Assembly (NCBI GenBank): GCA_965199235.1
Contig: CBDAQU010000002.1
Location: forward strand, 1,984,001-2,048,000
Reading direction: 5' to 3'
DNA: 64,000 nucleotides
Source: BOG-908 sp965199235
GTDB taxonomy: Bacteria > Pseudomonadota > Alphaproteobacteria > Acetobacterales > Acetobacteraceae
In this document: positions 25,988 to 35,619 of the stretch, piece after piece
How the letters are laid out: each line of letters starts with the position of its first letter
How positions within the stretch are numbered: the stretch's first letter is position 1
Program-made: the position numbers and the translations under genes
Notes under the pieces: model-generated
Seen by the model: only the letters and a program-made list of their open reading frames with translations
Database searches by the model: none
What the model was told of the DNA's origin: nothing

Positions 25988-28078
25988 TCAAGCGAGAAGT
26001 TCCTTGACCGCGTCTCGTTCCTTCAAGTCGATGACGGGATGGGACAGTGTCCAAGACACACGGTCGCGCAGTTTACGTGCAGGTACTCCTGCCCATAGTT
26101 CGGCTTTCCCCACATCACTGACAACAAGCGAACGTGCGCCGATTATGGCTCCGTCGTCTATCGAAACACCCTTTCCGATGGCGCAGTCCTGCCCGACCCA
26201 AACATGACGCCCTATCGTCACGTTCGCTGGCCGGTTAATCTGTTCGCCAGTGTCGAGGTCGAAAATTGAGTGGTGGTCGGTTCCTCGTATGGTGATGTTT
26301 TCCGAGAACAGACAGCCTTCGCCTATGCTGCATGTTGTCCCGCCCTGAACCCAAACGCGTATGCCCCAGCTGGAAGCGCCGCGTCCCCATACAAGCGTAT
26401 CGCCACCATACAGGGTGGCAGAGATAGCCAGATAGCTTTGGTCTCCCTCGAAAACGGCCAGGTTTGCGTCGCCTGCCATGTCGATGCTGCCGTGCATCGT
26501 GCAGCGACAGTCGATCAGCATGACATTTCCTGCACCAAGCATGCGGATAGGGGTTTCCGACAGCGCCTTCTGCGCTCCCTTGTGCACGAAAACCGCGTTG
26601 CCAGGACGGCCCTCGCCGCGAAAATTGTAACGTCTCAACAGAGTTGCCTGGTCCGATATGTCGGAAGGGTCATACTGCTGGTAATCACCAAGGTTGGGTG
26701 GCGTTGTCTGTCGGAAATTTGGCAGAGACGCGATGCGGCCGTCCAGATTTGCAAATGCCGTGTAGGAGGCACGCATGTAATGCTCCTCAAACCGTGTATC
26801 GGGGGTTTCTGCCGAAGATCCGTGGCCGCTTGATGACAGCAGGTCGCGCAGACGTATTTCCACGCTGTCCAATGAACAGTGGCGCCGTAAAGTCGCGATA
26901 GCAGCAGAGCGCATCGCCTCGTAATGTCCGTGGTGCCGCGTCGCGACCGAGTAGCTGTTGCGGTAACCCGCTTCGAGTGTAGCCAGGTCGATCCGCCTGC
27001 ATCGCGTTCGCATGGCCAGCCGCCGGTCCTGCGGCCACGCGGCCGGCTCGGCCGTGCTCGATACAACGAACGCACACTCCTCGTTCACATAATCCGCCAT
27101 CCCCGTATGCGCCGGCGCGATCGCAGGCTTGCCGGCCGACATCGCCTCCATCAGCGGCAGGCACTGGCCTTCGCCGTGCGAGGTGTTCACCGTGTAAGTG
27201 GTCACAGCCACGAGCCGCGCGTAGTCGGCGTCCGGCAAATATCCATGGATCAGCACCACGCGGCAGGCGAAGGGCATCAGCCGGAACAGGTGCTTGAGCA
27301 TCAGCGCCATGCCCCAGGTGCCGTCATGGTGCGTCAGCTTCAGCACCAGCGTCGCGCCCTCCGTGTCGCGGAACACGCGGCAGAAGGCGGCCAGCATGTC
27401 TGTCCAGTTTTTCCGCCCGTCTTCCGGGTTGAACACCGAGCTGTAGATCACGCCGTCCAGCGCCACCTCGGTCGTGCGGCCGCGTCGGGCGCGCTCGATA
27501 TGGATGCACTCGACCCAGTTCTCGTCGTGGCGCAGCGTCGCGAGGTCGAGCGCGCCGGTGTCGACCACCGTGCCGCGCACGCGCAACGTGGTGCGCTGAA
27601 GGCGAGGGGCAGGCGGCGCCGAGGCAAAATGGTCCCAGACCGGCGCCGGGATCGAGACGACCGGGAAGTCCCGGCCTAGTGCGGCGCGCACCACTTCCAC
27701 CGTCGCCTGGCTGTGCACGATGGCGCGGCCCAGGCGGCGCAGCACCCACACCCAGTCGTGCCGCTTCTCGCCGGCCCAATGCTCGTGCGGGATGCTGTCG
27801 AACTCCCAGGCGAAGACCGGGATGGTGGGGCAGGCCAGGCCCATCACCGTGCGGTGCGGCGGCGCGAAGCTCAGATACACGCAGGCCTCGCCGCGCGCGC
27901 GCGCCTGGTCGTGGATGCGGTCCACCTCGCGCGCGGGGTCTGCCACCGGGATCACCAGGCCGATGCGTTCCAGCACCGGGCGGAAGAAACGCAGCACGAA
28001 GAAGTAGCTGTATTCGGCGCGCCCGAGCTTTTCGGCCAGCGTGCCAGCGTCGGTCTCCGAATGCACCAGGATGATCAC
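25988..28078 (-). CDS. Glycosyltransferase fused to hexapeptide-repeat (LbH) acyltransferase
   Basis: This 696-residue two-domain protein carries, in roughly residues 1-420, a GT4-like glycosyltransferase. SSVFNPEDGRKNWTDML is typical of a donor-domain strand, and HGEGQCLPLMEAMSAGKP contains the EX7E motif of the family. The C-terminal part, about 440-696, is a left-handed beta-helix acyltransferase with NVTIGRHVWVGQDCAIGKGV and IDDGAIIGARSLVVSDV, ending AGVPARKL as in WbbJ-like acetyltransferases. The fused activities suggest a sugar is added and then acylated. The GTG start overlaps the upstream gene stop (GTGA). The base composition drops inside the gene near 27.0 kb. Confidence 0.85.
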   Translation of the reverse strand: MIILVHSETDAGTLAEKLGRAEYSYFFVLRFFRPVLERIGLVIPVADPAREVDRIHDQARARGEACVYLSFAPPHRTVMGLACPTIPVFAWEFDSIPHEHWAGEKRHDWVWVLRRLGRAIVHSQATVEVVRAALGRDFPVVSIPAPVWDHFASAPPAPRLQRTTLRVRGTVVDTGALDLATLRHDENWVECIHIERARRGRTTEVALDGVIYSSVFNPEDGRKNWTDMLAAFCRVFRDTEGATLVLKLTHHDGTWGMALMLKHLFRLMPFACRVVLIHGYLPDADYARLVAVTTYTVNTSHGEGQCLPLMEAMSAGKPAIAPAHTGMADYVNEECAFVVSSTAEPAAWPQDRRLAMRTRCRRIDLATLEAGYRNSYSVATRHHGHYEAMRSAAIATLRRHCSLDSVEIRLRDLLSSSGHGSSAETPDTRFEEHYMRASYTAFANLDGRIASLPNFRQTTPPNLGDYQQYDPSDISDQATLLRRYNFRGEGRPGNAVFVHKGAQKALSETPIRMLGAGNVMLIDCRCTMHGSIDMAGDANLAVFEGDQSYLAISATLYGGDTLVWGRGASSWGIRVWVQGGTTCSIGEGCLFSENITIRGTDHHSIFDLDTGEQINRPANVTIGRHVWVGQDCAIGKGVSIDDGAIIGARSLVVSDVGKAELWAGVPARKLRDRVSWTLSHPVIDLKERDAVKELLA

Positions 28079-29577
28079 GCGGCCAGCCCCTTGCCGGCCC
28101 GCGCCTGCCCGGCAAAACCGTCCATAAGCGTGGCCAGCACAGCGTCCGGGCCGCAGGCGCGCATGGCCTGCAGCACGGCGCCGGACCGCTCGGCGTAGTC
28201 GTCCGGCCGGTTTGCCATCGCGCGCGCGGCGGCAATGCCGCGGCACAGCGATGCCCAGTCCAGCCGCCAGCCGGAGGCGTCCAGCCGCTCCTCCACGTCG
28301 CCGGGAAACGACTCGTATTCGACGCTCGCATCGACCACGAAACCGGTTTGCTGCGTCACGACATCGGCGAGCGCGCTATGCGCGGGCGAGACCGCGGGGC
28401 GGCCGGCCGCCATGAAGCGCAGCGCCGACAGCGGCGCGGCTTCGCCGTTGCTTGCGCACAGATAGAACTGCGTGGCGGCGATGAGAGGGACCAACCCGCC
28501 ATCGATCGCGCCGGCGATCAGCACCACGCGGCAGTCGAACGGGCCCAGCCGGCGGAGGTAGGCGGCGAAGCCGGCGCGCGCCGCGTCGTCCAGCCCGTGT
28601 GTTCGTATCACGAGAGTCGCGGTCGTGTCGGCCCGGCAGGTTTCCACGAAGGCCGACAGCGCGTCGCCCCAGGCCCGATCCCACGCGCCATGCACGGCGG
28701 CGAACACCAGGCCGCTCAATGAAACCGCTATCTGGCCGATCTGCCAGGCCTCGAAGCTGTCCTCGGGCTGCGCCTCTGCCTCCTGCCGGCCAGGCAGGCC
28801 GGCGGGAGAGGCGGGGCGTTGCCGCATGGCCAGCAGGCGGCGCGCGGCACGGGTGCCCGCCTGGCCGCTGATCGACACCGCGCGGGCGAGAGGCCTCGGC
28901 AGCAGGTCGCGGAACGCCTCGCGATAGACGTGGACCAGATGCAGGCGCGTGATACCCATGCGGTAGCGCGGCGTCTTCCTCCATGGCGTCGGCTGGAGCG
29001 CGGCCGGGTCCGGCCATGGCGCGCCCTCGTCCTCTGCCTCCGCGGGCGCGAAATCCAGCGGCCCGGTCTGCGGCCAGCACAACGTATCGAGCACCGCGCC
29101 TCTCACCTGCAGCACGGTCGGCACGGGCGGCGCCGGGTGCGGCGGAGATGCCACGGGGGGCGGTGCGACCAGCACCGTGTAACCCTCGCCCATCAACGCC
29201 CTGACGGCGCTCGCCGCGTGGGAGGAGAAGCACACGGCGCCGCCACAGCGCGCCAGCCTCGTGCACCAGTCCGTGCCCGCCCTGCCGGCGAACGGGCGGG
29301 TGGGGCAGGCGGCCAAGGCGAGGCCGAACACCGGCCAGGTTTCCTCGCCAGCCTCCTCCGGCAGCTCGTGCGGCAAGGCGAAGCAGAGATGGGCCGACGC
29401 TGTGCGGGACCGCGCGGCCCGCGCGATGCCCCGGGCGGGCGAGGCGAACTCGACCTCGCCGATCCGCTTGAGCACCGGCACGAACTGGTTGGCCAGCGCG
29501 CCACGCGACGCGTCCGGGCCGCCTGGCCCGTATCCGGCCTCCCTGCCGCTGCCGCCGAACGTGACGTAAAACCTCAT
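28075..29577 (-). CDS. Degenerate glycosyltransferase-like protein
   Basis: This 500-residue protein is a clear paralogue of the glycosyltransferase part of the downstream fusion. It shares the LQVRGAVLDT / LRVRGTVVDT segment, the CRVVLIAGAIDGG / CRVVLIHGYLPDA segment and the C-terminal donor site. In that site the EX7E motif is changed: NGEAAPLSALRFMAAGRP has Arg where the second Glu is expected. It also has an extra middle region (RMGITRLHLVHVYREAFRDL). Loss of a donor-binding Glu suggests altered or lost activity, for example a helper role. The start at MRFYVTFGG is chosen; an ATG nine codons upstream is possible. Confidence 0.6.
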   Translation of the reverse strand: MRFYVTFGGSGREAGYGPGGPDASRGALANQFVPVLKRIGEVEFASPARGIARAARSRTASAHLCFALPHELPEEAGEETWPVFGLALAACPTRPFAGRAGTDWCTRLARCGGAVCFSSHAASAVRALMGEGYTVLVAPPPVASPPHPAPPVPTVLQVRGAVLDTLCWPQTGPLDFAPAEAEDEGAPWPDPAALQPTPWRKTPRYRMGITRLHLVHVYREAFRDLLPRPLARAVSISGQAGTRAARRLLAMRQRPASPAGLPGRQEAEAQPEDSFEAWQIGQIAVSLSGLVFAAVHGAWDRAWGDALSAFVETCRADTTATLVIRTHGLDDAARAGFAAYLRRLGPFDCRVVLIAGAIDGGLVPLIAATQFYLCASNGEAAPLSALRFMAAGRPAVSPAHSALADVVTQQTGFVVDASVEYESFPGDVEERLDASGWRLDWASLCRGIAAARAMANRPDDYAERSGAVLQAMRACGPDAVLATLMDGFAGQARAGKGLAA

Positions 29578-29701
29578 CCTGCCGCGCCGAATATCAGATG
29601 ACATCGAAGCTGTGAAACACGGGCGCGTGCTGCCCGGCAGGACGGCCCTGGCGGGCTGTGGGCACGCCACCACCTGATGCGGGCGTTCAGGGAGCATGCA
29701 C

Positions 29702-30775
29702 ATGGACCAGGTCGCGGTTATCACCGGCGGCAGCGCCGGCATCGGTCGTGCCACCGCCCGTGCGCTGGCGCAGAAGGGCTATGCGGTCGGGCTGATCGCG
29801 CGCGGCCGCGAACGGCTGGAGGCGGCAAGGGCCGAGCTGGAGGCGATAGGGGCCAAGGTCCACACCGTCTCGGCGGACGTGGCCGATGCCGCGGCACTGG
29901 AGGCTGCGGCGGACGAGATCGCTGCGGCGCTCGGCCCGGTCACGCTGTGGATCAACAACGCGATGGCGACGGTTTACGCGCCGATCAGGATGTTGGACCA
30001 GGATGAGGTGCGCCGGGTGACCGAAGTCACCTATCTCGGCGCGGTGAACGGCACGATGACGGCCCTGAAGCGCATGACGACGGGGACCATCGTCCAGGTC
30101 AGCTCCGTTCTGGCGTGGCGCGCACTGCCGGTGCAGGGCGCCTATTGCGGCGCCAAGTTCGCGCTGCGCGGCTTCACCGAGGCGCTGCGGTCCGAGCTGA
30201 TCCACGACCGCAGCCAGGTTCACCTGACGATGGTGCATCTGCCGGCGGTGAACACGCCGCAATTCGACTGGGCGCGCAACAAGACCGGGCAGCGGACGAA
30301 CGCGGCGTCCCCCTACCGGCCGGAGGTTGCGGCGGACGCGATCGTCTTCGCCGCGACGAACCGGCGCCGCGACGTGTTCGTCGGCAATGCGACCCCGCCC
30401 ACCATATTGGCGGCCAGGCTGGCCCCCGGGGTGATGGACCGCGTGCTGGCGACCAAGGGCTACCAGGCGCAGCTCGGCGCCGACCTGGTGCCGGTCAGCG
30501 ACGGCAACCTGTTCGAGCCGGCGCCTGGCGGCACGCAGGCGGCCGACGGCCGGTTCGCGGCCCAGGCCAACGCACGGCGCGACATCTACACCAGCCGGCA
30601 GGCCGATGCGGTCGCGGCCGGCGTGGTGTTCCTCGGGCTTATCGGCCTCCAGGCGGCGCTGGGCGCTGCGGCCACGATGCAGGCGCGCATGGCGCGGCGG
30701 AGCGCGCCCGGGGCGATTGCTGCGACGGGGCTTGCCTTGCTCGGCCGGCTAGGGCCGCTGCTCTCCCGGCGCTGA
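29702..30775 (+). CDS. SDR family oxidoreductase with C-terminal membrane tail
   Basis: This short-chain dehydrogenase of about 357 residues binds NAD(P) at VAVITGGSAGIGRATARAL. It carries the LWINNAMAT strand, the catalytic Ser in VQVSSVLAWR and the Tyr-Lys pair in GAYCGAKFALRGF. It is longer than a typical 250-residue SDR because of a C-terminal extension with two hydrophobic segments (VVFLGLIGLQAALGAAA, AIAATGLALLGRLGPLL), so it may sit at the membrane. Two ATGs lie at the start; the second is chosen because GGGAG precedes it at seven bases. It diverges from the glycosyltransferase genes. The substrate is unknown. Confidence 0.85.
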   Translation: MDQVAVITGGSAGIGRATARALAQKGYAVGLIARGRERLEAARAELEAIGAKVHTVSADVADAAALEAAADEIAAALGPVTLWINNAMATVYAPIRMLDQDEVRRVTEVTYLGAVNGTMTALKRMTTGTIVQVSSVLAWRALPVQGAYCGAKFALRGFTEALRSELIHDRSQVHLTMVHLPAVNTPQFDWARNKTGQRTNAASPYRPEVAADAIVFAATNRRRDVFVGNATPPTILAARLAPGVMDRVLATKGYQAQLGADLVPVSDGNLFEPAPGGTQAADGRFAAQANARRDIYTSRQADAVAAGVVFLGLIGLQAALGAAATMQARMARRSAPGAIAATGLALLGRLGPLLSRR

Positions 30776-30897
30776 CGGGCTGGTCGGTCGGCGCGCCAGG
30801 CGCTATCGATTGCCGAGTAGGCGCAGTCCGGCATCGTCGGCCGTCGTCGTGCCGGGGGCTGCTCCGGGTGTATCGGTTCTATTGGGGTTAGAGACGC

Positions 30898-32781
30898 TTG
30901 AGCGACGTTGAAGCCGAGCCAGCGGCCGCGGACGCCGCAGCCCGTGACGGGCCAGTCGAGAAGCCCAAGGCTCCTCTCCGCACGATTGCGGCGCACGGCG
31001 TCATCGGCGACCAGGGCACGGCGGCACTGGTGGCCGATGACGGCGCGGTTGATTTTCTGTGCTGGCCCACGCTCGACGGCCCCAGCGTGTTTGCCGCCCT
31101 GCTCGATCCGGTGCGTGGCGGCGCCTGGGAGATCACGCCTTTGCTGTGCGGTGCGGTGGGCCGGCAGAGCTACCTTCCGGACACCAACGTGCTGCGCACC
31201 CTGTTCTCCACGCCTGATGGCGTGGCGGAGATCACGGATTTCATGCCGTTCCCCGAACCTGGCGGCACGCCGCGGCTGGTGCGGCGCGTGCGCACCATCC
31301 GAGGGGAGGTTGGCTACCGGCTGAGCTGCGCGCCCCGGCTGGATTATGCGCGCGCGACGACGCTGGCGGAGACGGAGGCGGGCGGCAGCGTGACGTTCAG
31401 GGCGGCGGACGGGGAGATGCCGGCGCTGCGTCTTTCGGCCAGCGTTCCGCTGCGGGCGGGCGGCGAGCATGGCCTTGGCATCGCCAGGGCAGAGTTCACC
31501 CTGGCAGCGGGCGCGCGGGCGGATTTCATGCTGAGCAGCGCGGAGGCTGTCTCGCCTGAGATTGACGATTGTGCCGAATTGCTGCGCGCGTGCATGGCGC
31601 ACTGGCACGGCTGGGTGGGCCGGATGAGCTATCGCGGCCGCTGGCGGGAGACGGTCACCCGGTCGGCGCTGACGCTCAAGCTGCTGACCTCGGCCGAGCA
31701 CGGCTCGATCTCGGCGGCCGTCACTTTTGGGCTGCCGGAGTCGCCTGGGGGCGCCAGGAACTGGGATTACCGCGCGACGTGGATACGCGACGCCTCCTTC
31801 ACGGTCTATGCGTTCGTGCGCCTGGGGTATGCCGACGAGGCGAACGCTTTCATGCGATGGGTGCAGGCCCGCGCGCAGGACAGCGGCCCGGACGGGTCGA
31901 TCCAGATCATGTACGGCCTTGACGGGCGAAAGCGCCTTGACGAGGCGGAGCTGACGAGCCTGAGCGGCTATGGCGAGGCCGGCCCGGTCAGGATCGGCAA
32001 CAACGCCTACAAGCAGGTTCAGCTCGACATCTATGGGGAGCTGCTCGACGCCGGCTATCTCGCCAACAAATACGGCAACGCGGTCACGAACGAGGGCTGG
32101 CGCCACGTGGTCCGCATCGTCGATTACGTCTGCACGCATTGGCGCGATCCCGACCAGGGGATCTGGGAAATGCGCGGGCCGCCACGGCACTGGCTGCACT
32201 CTCGCCTGATGTGCTGGGTGGCGGTGGACCGGGCGGCGCGCCTGGCGCTCAAGCGTTCGCTGCCCGCGCCGCTCGCCCGCTGGCACAAGGTTCGCGACGA
32301 CATACATGCCAGCATCTGGGACGAGTTCTGGGATGCCGAACGCGGCCATTTCGTTGCTGCCCTGGGCGGCGTCGAGCTGGACGCGTCGATGCTGATGATG
32401 CCGCTCGTCCGCTTCGTGTCGGCGACTGATCCGCAATGGCTGGCGACCCTCGACGCGATCGGCGAGGCGCTGGTGGAAGGGCCGTTCGTGTTCCGCTACC
32501 GCACCGAGGACGGGTTGAACGGGACGGAGGGCGCCTTCAGCCCGTGCTCGTTCTGGTATGCCGAATGCCTGGCGCGCGCGGGGCGGCTGGGGGAGGCGCG
32601 CCTCGTGTTCGAGGCGATGCTGGGCTACGCCAACCACCTCGGGCTGTTCTCGGAGGAGATCGGCCTGTCGGGCGAGCAAATGGGCAACACGCCCCAGGCA
32701 TTGACCCACCTGGCGCTGATCTCCGCCGCCTTCTACCTCGACCGCGAGCTGTCCGCTACAGGGAGCGAGTGGCGGTCCTGA
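30898..32781 (+). CDS. GH15 family glucoamylase/trehalase-like hydrolase
   Basis: This 627-residue cytoplasmic-looking enzyme has an N-terminal beta-sandwich domain (AAHGVIGDQGTAALVADDGA, VDFLCWP) and a C-terminal (alpha/alpha)6 barrel. NWDYRATWIRDASFTVYAF (about residue 288) and GNNAYKQVQLDIYGE are typical of GH15. The late NGTEGAFSPCSFWYAECLAR around residue 545 carries a candidate catalytic Glu. The family includes glucoamylases and bacterial trehalases; the exact sugar is not resolved. The frame has no ATG near its beginning, so TTG at 30898 is taken as start. No signal peptide is seen. Confidence 0.88.
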   Translation: MSDVEAEPAAADAAARDGPVEKPKAPLRTIAAHGVIGDQGTAALVADDGAVDFLCWPTLDGPSVFAALLDPVRGGAWEITPLLCGAVGRQSYLPDTNVLRTLFSTPDGVAEITDFMPFPEPGGTPRLVRRVRTIRGEVGYRLSCAPRLDYARATTLAETEAGGSVTFRAADGEMPALRLSASVPLRAGGEHGLGIARAEFTLAAGARADFMLSSAEAVSPEIDDCAELLRACMAHWHGWVGRMSYRGRWRETVTRSALTLKLLTSAEHGSISAAVTFGLPESPGGARNWDYRATWIRDASFTVYAFVRLGYADEANAFMRWVQARAQDSGPDGSIQIMYGLDGRKRLDEAELTSLSGYGEAGPVRIGNNAYKQVQLDIYGELLDAGYLANKYGNAVTNEGWRHVVRIVDYVCTHWRDPDQGIWEMRGPPRHWLHSRLMCWVAVDRAARLALKRSLPAPLARWHKVRDDIHASIWDEFWDAERGHFVAALGGVELDASMLMMPLVRFVSATDPQWLATLDAIGEALVEGPFVFRYRTEDGLNGTEGAFSPCSFWYAECLARAGRLGEARLVFEAMLGYANHLGLFSEEIGLSGEQMGNTPQALTHLALISAAFYLDRELSATGSEWRS

Positions 32782-33425
32782 GCCACGCATAGACGAGACC
32801 AGCCGGCAGCAGCGGCAGTCTTGGGACGTCGGACAGGCTGGATCGCTGCTGACGGCTTCACGACAGAGCTCCGTTCACCTTACGAATGCGTGGACGGCGG
32901 CGGGTCCGAGTTGCGTGGTCGATTGCTCAATCCTGCAGTAATCAGACTTGCCATTGATTCAGCAGATAATTAGTTTTCGCGGGCCACTACGGGCGGTCTT
33001 AAGACATCAACCACACGTAATTCTAGATTATAGGGTAGAATCAGCCGCTGAATTCAACCCTGAGCTGTAGGTGGTTCAGTAAAGATTACACCAGCATGTA
33101 TTGACGCCTTATTTTTCACTCGGGCGAATTACGTATAGCAGAATTCAACTTGTGGTTGAACACTTCGATAAAGCCACATCTTGAAAACTTAGCTACACTT
33201 TTCGCCAGAACTGTCGCAGTTTCTGTTGAGGACAGATATCCAACGACCTTGTTCGGTTTCTAAAACGTCACGCGCGAAAAGCGTCCAGATCTGCAGAGAA
33301 ATCGTTCGCCCCCCATCAATGGAGACAGCTTTGTTGGTCGTCTCATCCCCCCTCATGGCCGATGCTGAACGAGCGTCCGAAGCGATGGTCGATCACAGCA
33401 ATACTCTCAAGCAGAACGAGCTGTA
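32782..33425. other. AT-rich intergenic region, no gene recognised
   Basis: This stretch of about 640 bases has clearly lower GC than the flanks and many T/A runs (for example around 32950-33220). Short open frames on either strand show no coding-like composition or family similarity. It probably contains the promoter of the following acyltransferase gene. Nothing else is recognisable; it may be the edge of a transferred segment. Confidence 0.5.
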
Positions 33426-34577
33426 GTGGCAATAATCTCCAGACCGATACCAGCACTGACCGGTGTGCGAGGCGTCGCTGCCTTGTGGGTCGTCTGTTAC
33501 CACATGCAGGACGCTGCGAAGGTGGACCCGGCATTTAGCCCCCTAAGAGGGGCGTCACTCCTGTTTGAGGGGTTTCGCGGCGTTGACCTGTTTTTCCTGC
33601 TGTCCGGTTTCATTCTATTCTACGTCCACGTCGAAGATTTCCGGACCCTGACTTGGACGAGAGCCCGCACCTACGCGGTTGCCCGGTTCTGGCGCGTGTA
33701 TCCGCTCAACGCCGTCGTTCTATTGATGATCATTGCACTTGCATGCGCGTTGCCGGAGTTCCGGAATCCCGCGAGCTTCACGACTGCCGCTGTTGTCCAA
33801 TCGTTTCTGATCGCTCAGCGATGGTTGATGCCCGATTTCGGAGCGATCAACGGGCCGTCGTGGTCTCTCAGCGTGGAGATCATCGGCTATGCGGCGTTCC
33901 CGTTCTTGGTTTGGGGCCTGACCCGCAACCGGTCGCCCCGTCAGCACCTGCTCGTCGCCATGCTGTGTCTATGCGCGCTTGTCGCAGCAAGCTACGGGCT
34001 CGGCTTCTCCGACTCAAATATCACGGGACGGCTCACAATCCTCCGCATGTTTCCGGCCTTCATCGCGGGAACAGCCTTGGCAGCCTGCTTCCTGTCGAGC
34101 GCGCATGAAATCGGACGACGGTACGCCGGTGCGCTCGCCATCAGTTCCACAGTGGCTATCGTCGTGCTGTGCGCCATTCCGGTTTGTCCAACCCTGACGG
34201 TGTTTCCGTTGGCGGGCTTGGTGATGTCGCTCGCCTATGAGCGTGGGGTGATCAACCGCTTCATGGCGTCGTCGCCTGTCGTTTGGCTCGGACGTGTTTC
34301 CTTCTCGCTCTATCTGACACATTTCACGGTCATCAACTTGTTGGTATGGCTGAAGCCGACAGTCGGAAACGGTTCGATGTCTGACTGGGCCTACATGGCT
34401 GGCGTGCTATCGATGATACTCGCCGTGGCCGCACTGGTATATTATGGGGCAGAACGTCCACTGACCCGGTTGAGCTACAGGTTCACCCGCGCGCGAGCAG
34501 CCCAGACGATCCTGGCTATGCCGTCGAGAGTCAATCCAGGCGACCCCGCGATCATCATCACTCCGCAAGGGGCATAG
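33426..34577 (+). CDS. Acyltransferase family 3 membrane protein
   Basis: This 383-residue polytopic protein has the acyltransferase-3 (OafA/NodX) pattern. RGVAALWVVCYHMQDA carries the catalytic His in the first helix, and FRGVDLFFLLSGFILFYVHV with the Arg-Phe-Trp motif ARFWRVYPLNAVVL follows. Later motifs include GPSWSLSVEIIGYAAFP. About ten transmembrane helices are predicted. Members O-acetylate surface polysaccharides, so a role in modifying exopolysaccharide or lipopolysaccharide is likely. GTG is the start, right after a stop in the same frame. The gene is isolated by an AT-rich upstream gap. Confidence 0.88.
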   Translation: MAIISRPIPALTGVRGVAALWVVCYHMQDAAKVDPAFSPLRGASLLFEGFRGVDLFFLLSGFILFYVHVEDFRTLTWTRARTYAVARFWRVYPLNAVVLLMIIALACALPEFRNPASFTTAAVVQSFLIAQRWLMPDFGAINGPSWSLSVEIIGYAAFPFLVWGLTRNRSPRQHLLVAMLCLCALVAASYGLGFSDSNITGRLTILRMFPAFIAGTALAACFLSSAHEIGRRYAGALAISSTVAIVVLCAIPVCPTLTVFPLAGLVMSLAYERGVINRFMASSPVVWLGRVSFSLYLTHFTVINLLVWLKPTVGNGSMSDWAYMAGVLSMILAVAALVYYGAERPLTRLSYRFTRARAAQTILAMPSRVNPGDPAIIITPQGA

Positions 34578-34690
34578 CGAGCGGCATCTGCGCGGCCGTT
34601 CGTCGAATCTTGTCGGGAGGCATCCGTCTTCGGCTTTGAGCCGATGTCGTACCAACTCAGGGTCGAGTTTAACCCATGAAAGGCAAGCAG

Positions 34691-34731
34691 TCCTTTTTGC
34701 AAAAAGGACCAAAAAACCTTTGTCCATTTGA
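34691..34731. repeat. Intergenic palindromic repeat (copy B)
   Basis: It contains the 18-base palindrome TCCTTTTTGCAAAAAGGA (34691-34708), then ACCAAAAAACCTTTGTCCAT. The TTGCAAAAAGGACCAAAAAACC core is shared with 4379-4405. It lies between the end of the acyltransferase gene and the convergent SDR gene, where a bidirectional terminator would be useful. Confidence 0.7.
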
Positions 34732-34733
34732 TC

Positions 34734-35513
34734 TCAAGGCAGCTCCACGCCGGAGAGCCGGGCGCAGGCGCTCATCAGCTTGTCTTGCCGGGCGGTGTCG
34801 TTGACGGCGCCGCTCGGCTTGCGCGGGCGCATGTGGAAGAAGTACCCGCCAGAAACATCGGCGGCCGGATCATCGCTGGTCGCCAGCCACACCTGCGTTC
34901 GGTGCGCCTGGTCCAGGTCGCCGGTCGCGTGCGCACCGCCCATCCTGGTCGCCACCCACCCCGGCTCCAAGGCGTTTGATCGCGTTCCCGGCCACCGGCG
35001 GGCGACCGCGCAGGCCAGCAACGCATCGTGCAGCTTGGTGTCGGAGTAGGCCTGGGTGCCCCGCCATGACCGGCGTTCCCAGTTCAGGTCGTCAACACTC
35101 TGGTCGCCGCGGCGGTGCAGCTCGGAGCTGACATAAACGAGCCGGCGGGGCCGCCGGATCAGGGCGGTCAGCAGGTAGGGCGCCAGCGTGTTCACCGCGA
35201 ACACGTGGGCCAGGCCGTCTTCGGTCACAACGCGGGAACGCTCGCGGAACCCCACAGCCGCGTTGTGGATCACCGCATCGAACCGCCCGAGCGCGTTGAC
35301 CTGCTCGGCCACGGCGCGTGTCTGGGCAATGCTGGAGAGGTCGCCGACGACCACAGCCTCCGCACCAGGCACCGCGGCCGTCGCGTCCCGGGCGCGGGCC
35401 TGGTTGCGGGCGTGCAGAACCACGCCGTGCCCGTTGGCAACCAGCAACTGCGCGGCCATCCGGCCGAGCCCGTCCGACGATCCGGTGACCAAGACCCGTG
35501 CGCGGTGGGTCAA
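34734..35513 (-). CDS. SDR family oxidoreductase
   Basis: This 259-residue short-chain dehydrogenase has its dinucleotide fold at VLVTGSSDGLGRMAAQLLVA. Further landmarks are VIHNAAVGFRE, the catalytic Ser region VYVSSELHRRGDQ and the Tyr-Lys pair in QAYSDTKLHDALLA. The layout, including the VDDLNWERR stretch, resembles retinol-dehydrogenase-like SDRs acting on ketones, aldehydes or lipids. The substrate is unknown. It is a separate gene flanked by the palindromic repeat and a type II NADH dehydrogenase on the same strand, 106 bases upstream. Confidence 0.88.
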   Translation of the reverse strand: MTHRARVLVTGSSDGLGRMAAQLLVANGHGVVLHARNQARARDATAAVPGAEAVVVGDLSSIAQTRAVAEQVNALGRFDAVIHNAAVGFRERSRVVTEDGLAHVFAVNTLAPYLLTALIRRPRRLVYVSSELHRRGDQSVDDLNWERRSWRGTQAYSDTKLHDALLACAVARRWPGTRSNALEPGWVATRMGGAHATGDLDQAHRTQVWLATSDDPAADVSGGYFFHMRPRKPSGAVNDTARQDKLMSACARLSGVELP

Positions 35514-35619
35514 CTCAGCGCTGCGCGTTCATGATCTTGTTCATCGGTCGAATGTTGTGGCTGAACCAGCATGATCCAGAGCAATCAAGACGCGCCCGCA
35601 CCTACGCCGCTGCGCGACG

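Noticed and set aside
33226..33426. 66-codon plus-strand frame in the AT-rich gap
   Set aside because: No motif, no coding-like composition, and no ribosome-binding site; treated as non-coding.
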